DNA of 64,000 nucleotides from Pelargonium tetragonum. Its lineage: Eukaryota; Streptophyta; Magnoliopsida; Geraniales; Geraniaceae. Positions 35,444 through 49,000 of the stretch are shown here, piece after piece; positions within the stretch are counted from its first letter, which is position 1, and each line of letters begins with the position of its first letter. Both the position numbers and the translations under genes were made by a program. Where the stretch lies: positions 62,001 to 126,000 of the forward strand of contig JAYMTL010000019.1 in the NCBI GenBank assembly GCA_036897445.1, given 5' to 3'. Under the pieces are notes generated by a model. That model had not been told where the DNA came from and did no database searches. It saw only the letters and a list, made by a program, of their open reading frames with translations.

Positions 35444-38400
35444 GCTGCTTTATTAAAATGAAACGAAAACACTAAGCACTAAGACACTTTTAAGATGCTT
35501 TTGACTGTAATTAAGCTATTATGACAAAGTAGTGCTTTTACGATGGTTATTTCCTGAGAATCAAATCAATTGGAAGTAACCCTTCTAATTTTAGACTAAG
35601 CATAAGCTTCCTATAACTAAGCTCTCTAGGTCTCTAGGAGGGTAGAGAAAGAAAATTTGGAGTAACTGGAAGTGGATGCTTAAAAATTAGGATTTCGTTG
35701 GTATTTTCCATTGTCTGGTAAGGAAGATGTAATATTACCTTAAAATGGGAGTGGTTCCCGGAGTTTTCAACAAAAAGGGAAAGAGCTAACTACTAGACTA
35801 AAAAAGGTTTGTAAGTGATGTAACTGAGAATTAATTATACAATGCTCTTTTTTAGGGGGTCTAACTTTAGTAACTCCTATAATTGATAAGACCTGGTTCT
35901 GTCAACTTGCATTTGTCGGTACGGAAAGGTACTTTATAACTTAGGAAGCTAGTGGTTTGCTCAAAACCCAGATTTTATTACCGTGGTTTAATTCCTTGAG
36001 TAGGGTTGAAGTTTACTATTGCATCGTAGGCATTCCAAAAAGTACTTATCTCTTCATAGTGGGCTCTTGCTTTCCTTATGGCTTCGACTTTGTGTCTTAT
36101 TTATCTTGAGCTTCGGGCCCCTTTTACAATCTCCTTTTCCTAGATCGGCCTGTGTATAAGTCTTCTGGAGACGATTACTGTGGATTTTAGTTAGATTTCA
36201 TAGAGATTGGTCAATATGCAAACCATATCAAGAAAATACTTAAAACAGCGGAGCGGGATCTTCTAAAACTATCTGATAAGAATTTCGGTACAAGAAAGGG
36301 TATATAGGGTATTGCACTGCTATATTTAAAGTAGGTTTTGAAGTTTAAAATAAGGAGTTTCCAGTAAATGAAGTCCAAAAAGTTTCCGGTAAAAGCAAAA
36401 TAGAATGAAGCGATAAGTGGTTTTCTTCTTTGTTAGGCAGGTATTCCTTTGACTTTTAGCTTAACTAGACAGGAATTCACTTGTGCCTCTAGCAAAGTAA
36501 GTAATAGAAAACCCTATAGGGAAGTTCCATTAAGGTTGTTTTTTAAACTAATTAAAGGATAGCCTCTTGTTTCCTAGTGAGAGTGAGTAAGTAGCTTTCT
36601 TAAAAGGAAGTCCTTTCTAAGGTATTTAAAGTTATAACAGAGACTTCAGTTTTCGAACTAAATCCTGGCTTATTGATTTAGGAAGTTTTCCTCCAATGAC
36701 TAAAGTGACTAGCGTCTCTAAGTAGGACAATTGAAATGAAAAGGAACTGAGTTACCTGGTTTAGGGCAAAAGGTTGTAAGGGGAGGCATTTCCTGTTGTT
36801 AGCTCATAAAGTGAAGGATTTCTTTTTCCCTGAGAGTAGTCCGAGTAAGAAAAGTTGTGTTAGAATCCCCTTTTAACTCATCAAGGAATTCGAGGAGGTA
36901 ATCCGTTTCCAGCAAAGAAAGTAATATGGGAATTAGAAGTAGAAACTCCTAAAAAAGCTATAATAATAATCCAATGCATCAGGGAGGGGTAAAAAAGGAA
37001 GTTAAGTAATTCCTAGTAATCCGGCAGAGAAGTTGGGAAAGGATAGACTCCCTGTTCTACTTGTTTAGTATCTGGGACAGTAAATATAGAAATTAGGGGG
37101 AGTTTGTCTACTTTGTTTACAGAGTTTCCCAATTCCAAGTTTCGTTTAAGGAAAGAAATTGGTAGGGTAGCAAAAGAAGCAAGAAACTAAGTGTCACCTA
37201 AATTTTGAAAACTAAAATTGGCATAGATTTACTCCATTTTATAAAGGGGATTCAGCTGTGGGTCTAGCTGCAAAGACTTTGGGTAAAGGAAACGAGAACC
37301 CCCCAATCTTTCTGGACCCAAAAAGCAATAGAGGTAACGATTTAGTTAGATGTTTCGTGGTTTTTTATTGATTTTGCATGTATATCTTTCCTACTTTTTC
37401 TGTAATTTGAGATGAGCTATACTAGTAAAATGTGCTTGAGGGAACTAGTGGGGTGAAAATGGAACAAAAACGAAAGCTTCTGACGCAGTGCAGTAAAGAA
37501 ACTTTAATTAGATAAATAGTTTTTTTCTTTTCGGATACCGAAAAAACTTATCGGACAAGAAACTTTCATGAAATTCATATTCGAGTAAATTGAAGACATA
37601 AGTTGAATTTGAGTTTCTTTTTTGTAGGGCTCCTTTTCATTTTCATATAGGGTTGCTACTTCCCATAATCCCAAAGAGATTTTTTTTGTAGAGTCTAGTA
37701 AAAATCTAGGTTGTTAAAAAGCAATATAAATATTATAAGGAAGCCTTAGATTTTCCCTGTATATAATAAAGTCAAAACTCCAAGTCTCAGAAAAGCCCTT
37801 GCTTAAGAAGCAGTGCGGTAGCGAGGAGCCCCTTATCTATAGTATTTAGGACTTTATAGGCAAAAGAAACTTCTACAGAGACCTTTTATAGCACCTTAAT
37901 AAGGAATCTGCTAGAGTCAAAATCTTTTCTCCCCATCAAGGTGTGTCATGGAGTCTTGAATATAACTAGTACTCGTTACTTAATTAAAGTTTATAGTAGG
38001 AAATCCTTGTAATTACACTTAAAGCTTCCTTGCAACTCATAGAGACCCCGTTAATAAGTTAATATAACCCCGCCTAAAAAAATTCCTAGCAACCCGTATA
38101 AGTAACTGTTATAAGAGAGACCTATATTATATCCCTATTCCGCTATCTCAGATCAGAATTATTCTCCCTCAAGAAAAGGATGCCTTGACAATGTTCTTTG
38201 AACCTTTTAGATACCTGTAAATTAACGAGCGTTTTAGCTTTTTGTTCACTAGAGTCTTTAACCTCACTTTTAACCGGAGACGTAGCATTTTCTATTTCTA
38301 TCTAAGCGATTTCAGTTCTTTCAAAGGAAACCCATTTGCTTTGGTAGGTTTTAGGCACCGAATTAAATTATGGATCCTATATCGTTTGTACAAGACTGCA

Positions 38401-38570
38401 GGACTATTAGCAAGTTTAGTACAGAATCTAAGGTTCCCCTTACTCAGAAAACAACTTCTTAGTTAGATTTAGGTGCCGAGCCCCCTTTGAGCTCTTATAA
38501 ATTAATTGTTGACTCTCATGTATATTATTACGAAACGGGTGCCCTAATTTTATTAAATCTAAAGAGCTAA

Positions 38571-38589
38571 CTAAAAAGGTCTAAAAAGG
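38571..38589. repeat. Tandem doublet, 9 of 10 bases
   Basis: CTAAAAAGG recurs with a period of 10 (38571 and 38581). The tenth base differs (T, then C). Confidence 0.85.
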
Positions 38590-38632
38590 CGGAGATTCTA
38601 AAACAGAGTGAATGTGGATTTAAAGGCTTCAA

Positions 38633-38791
38633 ATGTACAAGCAACTTACACTCTGGCTATCTAAACAAGGGCGCTGTTCTAACGAATATTTATTGGGATT
38701 CCTTTTGAAATTGCTTTTTAAGAAGCAACTCTTTATTGCCGGGTATACTCGTAGTCTAGTATCTGAATTTCAAGGTAATGTAATTAAGTAG
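38633..38791 (+). other. Small open frame ending in the 17-mer (52 codons)
   Basis: From ATG at 38633 a frame of 52 residues runs to TAG at 38789-38791, beginning MYKQLTLWLSKQGRCSNEYL and ending EFQGNVIK, where GNVIK is encoded by the 17-mer. It lies between two other plus-strand open frames (38242-38466 and 38836-39045), so 0.8 kb here is unusually open on one strand. None of the three products is recognised and none has a visible motif. Frames of this size are abundant by chance, and other copies of the 17-mer are not at frame ends, so I do not call it a gene. Confidence 0.12.
38772..38788 (+). repeat. Copy of the dispersed 17-mer AAGGTAATGTAATTAAG
   Basis: Exact copy, preceded by TTTC rather than a run of A, and followed by TAGCTC. 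Confidence 0.95.
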
Positions 38792-41089
38792 CTCTTAAAG
38801 TAAGGGTTGCTTGTAGCTCTTTTACAAGGTATAGAGTGGGTTCTTTTTCTTGTCGGTGTTCGTTCCTGCGGTTTTTGTTTCTGGTAAAGACAACCGCAAT
38901 AAATAGGCGAGCTGTAGTAAGATTTGTAAAAAAGGCTTTTCATTTTATAAAGAATGAAATATCTAGAGCTAGAAATTTAGAAAATTCCTATACAACACAA
39001 CTCCTTTATTTGGTAATTAAAAGGTATACTTTCACCTATACATAGAAAAGCCCTTGGTTGATAGGCTCAAGTTTAGCCCTGTGCTTCGTATTTAATCTTA
39101 ATCTTATCCTGTAAAACCCTACAAAAACGAAGGAATTGAGCTATAACCTTAGTATTTGAACCCTTAAAGGTTTACCCTTATTAGAAGAGGAAAATCTAAC
39201 TAACCTATAACAGCTGGTCTTACTCAAGGCTGACTTTTGGGTCTTGTAACAGGGCTCCTTATTTTACTTGGTAAACAAACCTCAGAACTTTATAAATTAT
39301 GGATATCTTGTCCCAAAGCCAGAAGAGATACGTTAGCTAGGAAACTCTAATACAAGGGCTTCCCTAAGGGACTTGGTCTTAATAATTTTATGGACCTACC
39401 CCCTTTATTCTAATTTTCTGGCAAGTCATTCGGAAGAGAATCCTTTCAGGGTATCCCTGAAGAGAGAACACGTAAAGATTTTACTACATACAAAAAGTGG
39501 AATTGCTAAAAAATGAAAGGTAAAAGCCCCTACCTTTTATAAGATATAGTAGGATTCTTGGAAATGCTATAATAGAGCCAGGATCATCGTGCTTTAGTAC
39601 TTCTCGAAGAGCTAAACTTATTATTTTTTTGCATGGATTAAGGGAAGCAACTGCTGTTAAAATAAACCAAGAAAGCAAGTACTCCGAAGTTAAAGTATAT
39701 TACAAATTAGTTTTGGCACATAGCTGTAGGTGTCTTTTCGAAATTGGTACCTTCTATTCCTTAAATATTCTATTACTTATCTAGGGCCCTTCCCAGATAG
39801 ATAAAAAAACCATACCAACACTTTAGCCAATATCAAAAAGGGATTTTAGACATAATATGATGGTTTTAATGTTTCCATATACATACACTAAACCCTTCCA
39901 ATTATTACAGCTTAAAATTAAGGTTCTTTTACTATCTAAAAGGCGGCCCTTTCGCTACTGGATTTCTAAATTTTACCAAGCAACGTATACCCAACCCGTC
40001 CGAGATTAAGGGCTTCCTCACGAGTACTGAGACTTTGAAATTTCTGTCTAAAATTAGGATAATAAGTCTTGAGATGGGATAAAGCTTTTGTACTAGCTTG
40101 ACTCTTAAGTATATCCTACTCTTAGCTTCGAACATATTTCAAAGTTATATATAAAGCGCTCTTGAATGAGTTTTTAAGTCCACATCAAACCAAAAGAAAC
40201 AGGTGTTTTAGGAGCTATAACATATATATACGATTAAAAAGCTCCTTTTACTCTGCCTGCTACTGAGTTTCCTAGCGCTTTCGTTAAAGGCTATGGTTTA
40301 AATAAGTATTGTACTAGCTGCCTTGAGAAAAACTCCGGGTTTCGCTTGTTACTGCTATAGTAGGATAGAGCCATAGAAGATTTAAACGTTACTATACCCG
40401 ACCGAGGGCATCCGGGCGGGGGCAGGTTCATTTTATATACTATAATGAATACATCTACATAAACTATGACAGCCGACAAACAGAAAGACGGACTTTCATT
40501 TCTTTCTAATCTCAAGCATCCTTAAAACTTTATTATCAGGAATGAAAATAAAAGCTTGAGGAGGGGCCATAAGAAAACAACACCTTAATTTTTTATTGCT
40601 TAAGAGCTACTTTAAACTGAAAATTCAGGAGTAAACAATAAACAAAGATCGCGCATTATAAGATAAGGAATGCCCAAAAACCACAAAAAGAACTTAGGAT
40701 AACGAATACATAATTAAACCAAACTATGTATAATCTATTACCTTATCTTAAAAATCCTTGTTTATCAACTTTGGGATATTAAAAAAAACTGCCCCTAGCT
40801 ACTTTACGGACTAGAAAGCTGCCTGACAATGAAACTTACCTGGGTTTTTATCTTACCTATTTATTACAGGGAAAGAGCAACTGACACCATAAGGAATCCG
40901 TTTTTATACCTTGTGAGTGTCTTACTTAAGAGGGCACATTTCTCTTTTCCTTTTTGAGTTACTACTATAGAAAGTGTTTCTCCTTAATCTTAGAGTAGAG
41001 AGTTACTCGTTGAAGCTTTACGAAGGGATGCTAGTAGGATACCTACTTACCCTATAGGAACACAAACACTGCTTTTTATTGACCTTGAC

Positions 41090-41730
41090 TTGTTTCTTCT
41101 TGTTTTGTAGCTAACTTCTTAGAGCTATACCCTTATTGTTGGGGGCTATGGTATTCCCGTATTAATTGTATTATTATAATAGTTGTTTTATAAGTATTGT
41201 ATCAGTTACTTACAGATAGTCTTAGTTAGATTAGATATTGTATTGTTAAGATAGCTTAAGGATTCTATTAGATTGTTTAGGGCAGTGCTAATAATCAATT
41301 TGTACTTAAGGTATCTCAATGTGCTATAGGGCTTATCGCTATGGAGTGTATAAGCTTAATAAGATTGGGATAGTGTTTATGCTCCCGACTGACTGACACG
41401 CAGTAAAGGAGGTAATAGAGGAGTATACATCCACACATTACATTATAATACCCAACTGCTTTACTTGTTCTTCTTGACTTAGTTGCTCTTTCCTATTTAT
41501 ATTAACTTCTTTGTTAGCTAGCTTGTTTTATATGAGCTATACCTATAGAAATGTAGTAGAAGAAGGAGTGTAAGGGGAGGAGCTGGGAATACCTATAAGA
41601 GTAGTACAACCCTATAGAAGAGTAACATAACAACTACAGTTATTATCAATATCAAGAAAGTTTTGGCAGGTGGTAAGAACGCAGCTGCCGAGGCTAAGAA
41701 GGTATTACAAAAAGAGGTAAGGAACTAAGC
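41090..41730. other. Compositionally distinct block
   Basis: The first part (about 41090-41300) is rich in TATTGTATT, TTGTTTTATAAG and GATAGTCTTAG words, the middle has pyrimidine-rich TTGTTCTTCTTGAC, and the end (from about 41536) is purine-rich. CTTGTTTCTTCTTG, GTAGCTAACTTCTT and AGCTATACC near 41090-41130 reappear in altered form at about 41463-41540, suggesting an old internal duplication. The last part includes the relatively GC-rich GCAGGTGGTAAGAACGCAGC; one frame there reads AGGKNAAAEAKKVLQKEVRN to a stop, but spans only 36 codons. Function unknown. Confidence 0.35.
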
Positions 41731-41884
41731 CTGGAGCTTTCGTCTTTTTTGGAAGCGTTTACAGGTCAAAGGGACAAAAATCGCGGATCTTAAGAGATTG
41801 GGAGCTCTAAACTATCAAAGTAGTTGGGGACTTTTAAGGGGGCTTTCTTCTAGAGTCAATTCAACAGTAAGAGAAGGTTTTAGC

Positions 41885-41916
41885 CTTACTTTCTTTAATT
41901 CTTACTTTCTTTAATT
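41885..41916. repeat. Exact 16-bp tandem doublet
   Basis: CTTACTTTCTTTAATT occurs twice in contact (41885-41900, 41901-41916). This is the longest exact doublet found. Confidence 0.97.
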
Positions 41917-42267
41917 CTAACAAAAAGGGTAAATTCTCGTGTACAGTAAAAAAGCTTGGCTGGAAAAGGGAACCCAAATCTTTCTATAAGGTTAAGCCTC
42001 ACAAGTTAGGTTTTCCTCTAATAAGTATAAACGCGGAATTACTTTATTTCAAAACCCAGGCAGAGCTCCGGTGTTATTTTTTCTGTAGCCTCCTCTATTT
42101 TTGGTACTCATTTCTACAGGGCTCCGCCTTGTTAATTAAAAAGGTATGTTACGCAATAAGCTAGGACCAGGAAGCCTCGCTTTATAATGTAACCCACAAA
42201 ATATTCGCATTTTGCTTTCAAGGCCCTGCAATTCTTAGGAAATTTTTAGTAGTATAGGGTTAATTAC

Positions 42268-42291
42268 GTTTATATAAAAGTTTATATAAAA
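42268..42291. repeat. Exact 12-bp tandem doublet
   Basis: GTTTATATAAAA occurs twice in contact (42268-42279, 42280-42291). Confidence 0.95.
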
Positions 42292-44513
42292 AAGAGTTAA
42301 GGTCTAGTTAGGATAAGGAAAGCCTATAGCGCAGCCTTTTTCGTGGATTTTATATAACAAGCTTTTGGACTGGGTCCTATATCGAGTTAATAATACATCT
42401 GCAAAAAACCTTTTTTTTTTTGAAAAACACTGACTAAATAAAATGCTTTCCTTTAATAGCTCTAACTCACGAATTTTGAATTTCCAAGATATTCCCTATT
42501 TTAAGTATTACTTTTTTTGAAGGTCCAAAATTTCCATTATTTGAAAAAGCTTCCTATTTTTTTACAAAGTGTGCTCCAGCCTTTTTGCTACGATTTAGTA
42601 TAACGATTAATAGAAGTAAGTTCCCGCTAAAGTAAAATGGTCAACAAGGAGGGAGGAGGTTAGTCACATAGAAAGACTTCAGAGTCAAGAGTTCTAAATA
42701 AGCTTTGGTAAGCGCTTTTTAGGTTTTTGTGGAAACCCGTACTTATACATAATACAAGACTGACTTTAGGAGTACGCTCTAAACAGTATCCCAATCTACT
42801 AAACCCGTTCCTCAGACGGATCTACTTTCAGAATTCTGCGCTGAGAAAGTTAGATATCTAGTTGAATCTAAAAAAAGAGGATTTAATCCCAACTACAGCT
42901 TTCTAGAAGCTTCGTAGCCCAAAAAAGGGACCCAAGTAGGAGCATAAGAAGAAATTTCAGTACTTTATCTTCCCGCCGAAAGTTTCTTTTACAAAAATCT
43001 AGTTAGGAACCTCCTACAGTTACGTGTCCGTTCTTAGTCTGGCTTTTCTTTATTACAAATTACTCTAATGTAAAAAAAAGTCTTCCTAGTTACAGTCGCG
43101 CCTTAGCAAATCCCTCATAACTGAGTATATATTAAAAGTTAGTAACGTTTACCCCATACAACCAATTAAAAAGACTCCCTGTGAAGTGTAGACCTACTAT
43201 CCGGATATTTGACAGATTCTTACAAACTAAATTTGTACGGACACTTACTGCGAACCCTTGCAACAAACAAAATATCTCTAACAAAGCCGACTTCAAAGGA
43301 CCCACTCCGCTTAATTCAGTGTAGATAGCTGGAATTAAGGGACTCCTCAATTCAACGTAAAAGATACAACATTTTTCTAAAAAGTTGTATAAATTCAACT
43401 ACTTGGGAATCTCTTTTTAGAAGAGAACTTTTGCATCCAAATCTCAAGGATTTTATTTACATTCACGAGAACTTCGTTAACACGGATATCCTATAGCACT
43501 ATATCCTTCGAAAATCCCAAAAAAAGAAAGGACTTAGATCTATTCTTAAAAGCCTCTTATATATGAAATAGACCCCGCTCTGTGCTGTAGTAATAGACTG
43601 GAAAATCCCGTATAAACTAATATAGAGTAGTCCCTGAAAAGCTTTATCCTGGTAAAACGTACTCCTATCTGGTAACAGAGCTGATAAAAACTTCCCTTAG
43701 CCCAAGCTATAACCTCCACTTTAAAGAATTCCTGCTTATTTTTCAAGAAACCGCTAAAAAGATCAAGAACAGGACTCTCAAAGTTTTTGCTCTATACCCA
43801 TTTTTTTCAAGGTTTCTATTGTTAACACAGAAATTTCTCCAAATCCTGTAAAAGGCCTAAAAAATATACAAACGAAGGCTCAAGAAAACTACGGGTTACC
43901 TTATAGTAAAAAAATTCGTGTCGCAAAGATCTAGGTCCTAATTGCCCTCCTTTATTTGTTTATCTACCTACTGCCTGTTCCTTGTTGTCTTTTTTATGTA
44001 AGGGGAAAATAATGACTAATTACATAAGGTATGCTGAGTCTCTTTAATTGCTTCTTTTTTTAAGGTTTACCTTTTACGTCTAAGATTTAAGAAAAGGTCT
44101 AGTAAAAGCTTTTGCTATCGTAGAGACTGTACACTATTCGTAAAGTCTAGAAAGGAACTGACCCAGGAACTAACTTGCTTGCAAAACTCCTATCATTTTG
44201 ATAGATTCTAGTTTGGCGAGGCATTAGTACTTTCTATTTAGATTTTAGCTCCAACCCTGCTTCTCTGAGGGATTAAGAGACATACTCCCCTTTACTTAAA
44301 ATTTCTTATATCAGCAAAAAACGCCCTTATACGGGACCCATTTACTTTAGAAGGCTTAGAGTCTCCCAGATTTGATAGACCTTTCTTTAACTTTATATCC
44401 CTTATTTTTAATTTAAACTGAAAATACACTTAGGGTTGGAAACACCCTTTGTACTTGTCATTTTAGAGTACTCAAAGAAGCAGTGGAGACCTCTTATTAC
44501 GGATTTTCCTTTT

Positions 44514-44566
44514 CTTTGAACCCGCGCCTGTTGTCCTCTCAAGCGGATGCTATACCAACCTATTAG
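44514..44566 (-). other. tRNA-like fragment lacking its 3' end
   Basis: The minus strand reads GGTTGGTATAGCATCCGC and, a few bases later, CAACAGGCGCGGGTTCAAA. The first part matches a canonical D-loop and the start of an anticodon arm, the second a variable loop plus 5' T-arm and T-loop, with correct spacing. After TTCAAA the expected CCCGC of the T-stem is missing and the sequence is unrelated (GAAAAGG). The anticodon stem is imperfect; an 8-nt loop containing TTGAG lies between TCC and GGA. This is most likely a tRNA pseudogene or truncated relic, less likely a tRNA completed by editing, or chance. Confidence 0.3.
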
Positions 44567-46030
44567 GAATCAGGAAAGATTTAGATTAAAACCTTTACTA
44601 ACAACTGAATAGAAAAAACGTAGCGTCTCAACTCGGCCTGCAAACCTACGAAAGACGTGTCAATTCATTCCCGACTTACCATCAATACCATAAGTTAATG
44701 TACTCCCTAAACCATCTACTAAATGCCTTTAGGAGAATATATATACAAAATAGAGAGATAAAAAATCATTCTTATCTAAGTGATTTTGACAAAAATGAAG
44801 ATAGGTCAACTCAATGAAGTTAGAGAATTTAGAGCTAATCTTCTCCTCTATCTGGATTTCCGTTTCAATTACAATCAAAAGGGAGCTTATATCTTATCTT
44901 ACACATTATTAAGAAAAATCTAACATGCTTTTGAACTCATGAGTTTTAGGTCTGAAGCAAACTTTTTTTAACTTCTAAAACCAGGCAGCTAAACGAAGAA
45001 CTTATAATCTATATTAGAGTAAAAGGTAATTTCTTTCTTTAGCTAAAAGATTAGGAATCCTAATACTATAACCAGGGGAGGGGGATTCATAAGATATCTT
45101 GGTTTACACTAAGCAAATTGTGATTAGTATGTTGAGTAATAAAGTTACCCAGTAAAATCTTTTTTGTACAGCTAAGATCCTGTGATCCTGTTCAAACTCT
45201 TAAGCATTTATATCTGTAACCCGAGCTAAACTAGAATACTTATCACTTTATTTGTTCCCTTCTCAGGTAAGATATTCTGTAAGGGTAAAGAGAAAGTATA
45301 TATTAGTTGGGAACCTAGGCCTGATTTGATTAACAGCCGAATGCTTTAGAACTTATAGAAAAAAGGATGAATATTATAATCCTATAAATTTAGGGTCTAA
45401 TTAGTAAAAGAAAATTTTATATATTAAAGGTTAGGATAATTTAAATCTTTTTTTATTTAATTAATATTGTTTGAGGTAACCAAGCAGAAGGGAATACACT
45501 ACAATAGTATATAAGCCAATGTACCCTAAAAACTTATATCAGAATCCTACTCTTTTGGAATCAAGACACAAATCGGGTTGGGCTTAAAAAATCGTAGAGC
45601 AGGAAAAATTCTTGACCCAGGTTCAAACGGGGTAAAGCAAAATAACATAATGTATCTAGATTTCGAAGCTCTATATCTCTAAAGTAACCCTTTTCAGAGT
45701 CTCTATATTCTTATTGAAAGTTCTACACTAAGGTCTATGAATTGTTCCGAATCCTGTTTGTTATACTTTCTCGAGGCAGTGATTGAGGTAAGTAGCGATA
45801 GGAATCGTAGGATAAGGGCATAACACCATAAATAGCTAGATTTTAAAATATACAAAAACTTTTGGTTCTTGGAATTAGCTTATTCGAACTATACTCTATT
45901 AATATTAAGTAAGAATTTTCCACTTTTGCTTTGTTTATCAAAGGTCTCACATCAATATTCTTAAGCTAACTTCGTCGCTACACGCTATAGATAATTTTAT
46001 ACATATAAACTATAAATTTCGCCCATTCCT

Positions 46031-46047
46031 GCGTCTGTGGTAGACGC
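46031..46047. repeat. 6-bp hairpin with a 5-nt loop
   Basis: GCGTCT (46031-46036) pairs exactly with AGACGC (46042-46047) around GTGGT. Compact and relatively GC-rich, but short enough to be chance. Confidence 0.5.
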
Positions 46048-49000
46048 TTCCGTACTCGTTTATGGAAACTTGAACAAATATATAGGAAGATTTTGTTAGG
46101 ATCTTATATACATCTTAAGAATAAAGACTCCAGTATTATCTAGTATTTCTTATTTCTCTGGTATTGTATAGGTTTAGGCCCGTTTATTTCGATGGATTTC
46201 AATTAGCTGTTTAATTCAATACTTTTTAATGTTCTGGCGTATGGTTTGATCCGGTTAGGGCTTACTATAACTCTTTTTTTAATGACCTTACCGGAAAAGG
46301 AAAACCTTTATATGTATACTTTTTGCTTTTTCAAGGCTTTCGGGATAGAAAATCAGACTCTAAATAGTATAAAAATAACTGGGTTGCAAGAGTTTTAAAA
46401 GATGTTTTCTCTCTGTAAAATACCTTTTAAAGGAGCTTCAAGTATAAAGTTTGTTTGTATTGTTTTCGTCAAATAAGAAAAGAATCCGGAGCGTTTGATA
46501 AGAGCTAGATTACTCTAATCTAAAAAGGGTCTAAAACTAATTTGCATAAGTAAAACGGAACCAAAAAGCGAGGAATTAAATAAAATAAACAGAAATAAAT
46601 ATAAAAGGTAAAGGGAAATTTATGAATAAAGAAATCCTAGATGGATCTTTATACTTTATAAAAGAATTGGCAGGGAATACCGGGTTTATAAAGGAGTAAT
46701 TAACAAAGTTTCAGGAAAACGAGAAAACTGTACAGAGCACTAAACCCTGGAGTGGGGTTAATAGAATTTGCTTATATGACAACTTTTAGTTTATAGAAGA
46801 CTCTCTTGATAATTAATCTAATGTTTCTTCTAAGTAGCAGCTATTCCTTCTTCAGTTCGTAGAAAAGGGCGCTCTGGAGTTCTAAAAAAAACTTGTAGAG
46901 GAAATGCCCATTCAAATTAAAACTAGCAAATTTAAAAACAAGTTAGGTTTCTCCAATAAGACCCCGAAGTCTATAATACCAGGGGAACTTTGAGAACTGA
47001 TAATATAAAGGTAGAGTTGAAGTAGAATTTAGACTTCTTAAATCAAAAAAAGCATCCATAGGTTTAACTTTAGTACTTTTAAAATTCTCTAAGACGCAAC
47101 ACTCTATGCTTTGACTATATTCTATAATTCAAACAAAGAGTTCCTAAGGAACTGGCCGCAAGCCCAATATCCGGAGCTTCCTTAATGAGGAAACTTTTAT
47201 ACTATAACTTGAGCAGCGCAATGTCTTGTAGTTATTACAAGGCAATCAACCCGCCCTTTTGAAATTAAGGATTTTTGTATGTAAAAGGCTCCCCAACAAT
47301 TTCCCCTAAAAAAAATAAGGAACTCCTAGCTTAACCCGAGGTTTTGTCTCAACGAAGGAGTTGCCCTTTATCAGCCACAGGAATTTCGTTAATTTAAGCA
47401 ACCTATTTGATCTATAGTGAATTTGTTGTTTTAATATCATGATAGTATCAAGTTGTTTAACCCTCTTACCGAGACTAGGGGAACTTTTAGTTAACTAATC
47501 TATTCCTAAGGGCCCTTTATTTAAGATTTAAAAAGAAAAACTAAGATAATGTTGGATCGGAAAGGGAGTCTCTACTTTATCTTTCTTTACTAAATATTTC
47601 CAGTACCTTGCACAAGGAGAACTTTATATTCGAAAAGACTTTATGAAAGCAAGAGCTCCTGAGCTACTCAACACCCTTTGTTTTATTTTATTAGTAGATT
47701 TCTAGTTCAATCCAAAGTACTTAGTTATATAATAAGGGCATAGAACCCTTCTTGAATACGAGTTTTAGTGCATTCAGCGGTAATTTTTCGTTCTCTTTTG
47801 AATTAATAAAATAAAGAAAAATTCGATTCAGTCTTTACAAAGAAATTTTAGAGACTTTAACTCGGGGGTTAACTTATCTCCTAATAAAGTCTTTAATTTA
47901 AGAAGTCTATATTGAAGCTGCCCTTCACAAGAGTGACAGACATAGCAAGAGCTAAAGAAAAGTTATTGCACTATGTATATATGTCTTTCTTACGAGTAAG
48001 CTGTAAATCATAGCATAAAGCAGTAGGTAGCACAAGGACGGCGTGCTATTTAGGATAAAGAGGAATCCAAGGGAATCGCGTGATGGAAGCGCTAGCTCGG
48101 ATTTTTAAGGGCTTATCCTTTTTTAGTTGTGTTGTTTAGGTCTTTTAAGAGACTCGCTTTTGGAATTATAAGATTTTAAAGTATCGGAAATGAGATATAT
48201 AATAAAATGCAGTCATATGATTTGACGGTTATAATAACGATAAAGCTCACTGTCAAGGAATAAACCCTCGTGTAATTAAAAACCTTTCTAACAAAAATTT
48301 TTGAGTTCGTGAAAAGCCGGTCGCTTTTAATGATATATAGTAACCACCTTGTGTATAACATAACCAAAAGAGACGCGTATTCTTGGTATTAAAAAACTTC
48401 TCCAAACTAACTTAGATTTAAGTTTTATATGGTTTCTAATCCAGTGTTTCTAAGGCCAAAAAGTCTATTTCAACCTGTAGGTTGCTAGTAGATAGATGAA
48501 GAAATTCTCCGTAAACGAGAAGTAGGGCTAGAAATATTACAATAAAAAAGGGCATTAGGGAACTACCAGTAGTGTTAAGGTTGTTTCCTCTCTCTTGAAA
48601 ACTTGAAGTGATATAAAATTCACAGCTATAAATTAAACTAAACCAAAATGGATATAAAGTAGACCTAATATAAATAGTTTATCTTTTTACTTCAGGAGTA
48701 GAAGAAAAATTTTACCTGGAGTTCTTTAGTTAGTCTTACTAAGAAATTTTAGTAGTGTTATTTACATTAAAAGTATTTAACTTTCATCGCTAATATTAGG
48801 AGAAGCCCTTTTGAACTGCTTAGGAAGTGTCTTTGCTTAGTATATTAACTTCTGCGGAACCCGCAACATAGGACATTTGATTAGTTGTAGTTTTCATTTT
48901 CAATGTGCAATTTTCTTTTAACTCTAAAAAATTCTTTTCTTTACCCAACTACTTTATGGGATTTGGACAAATTTCTTTGTGCTTTTAGGAGTAGATTCTT

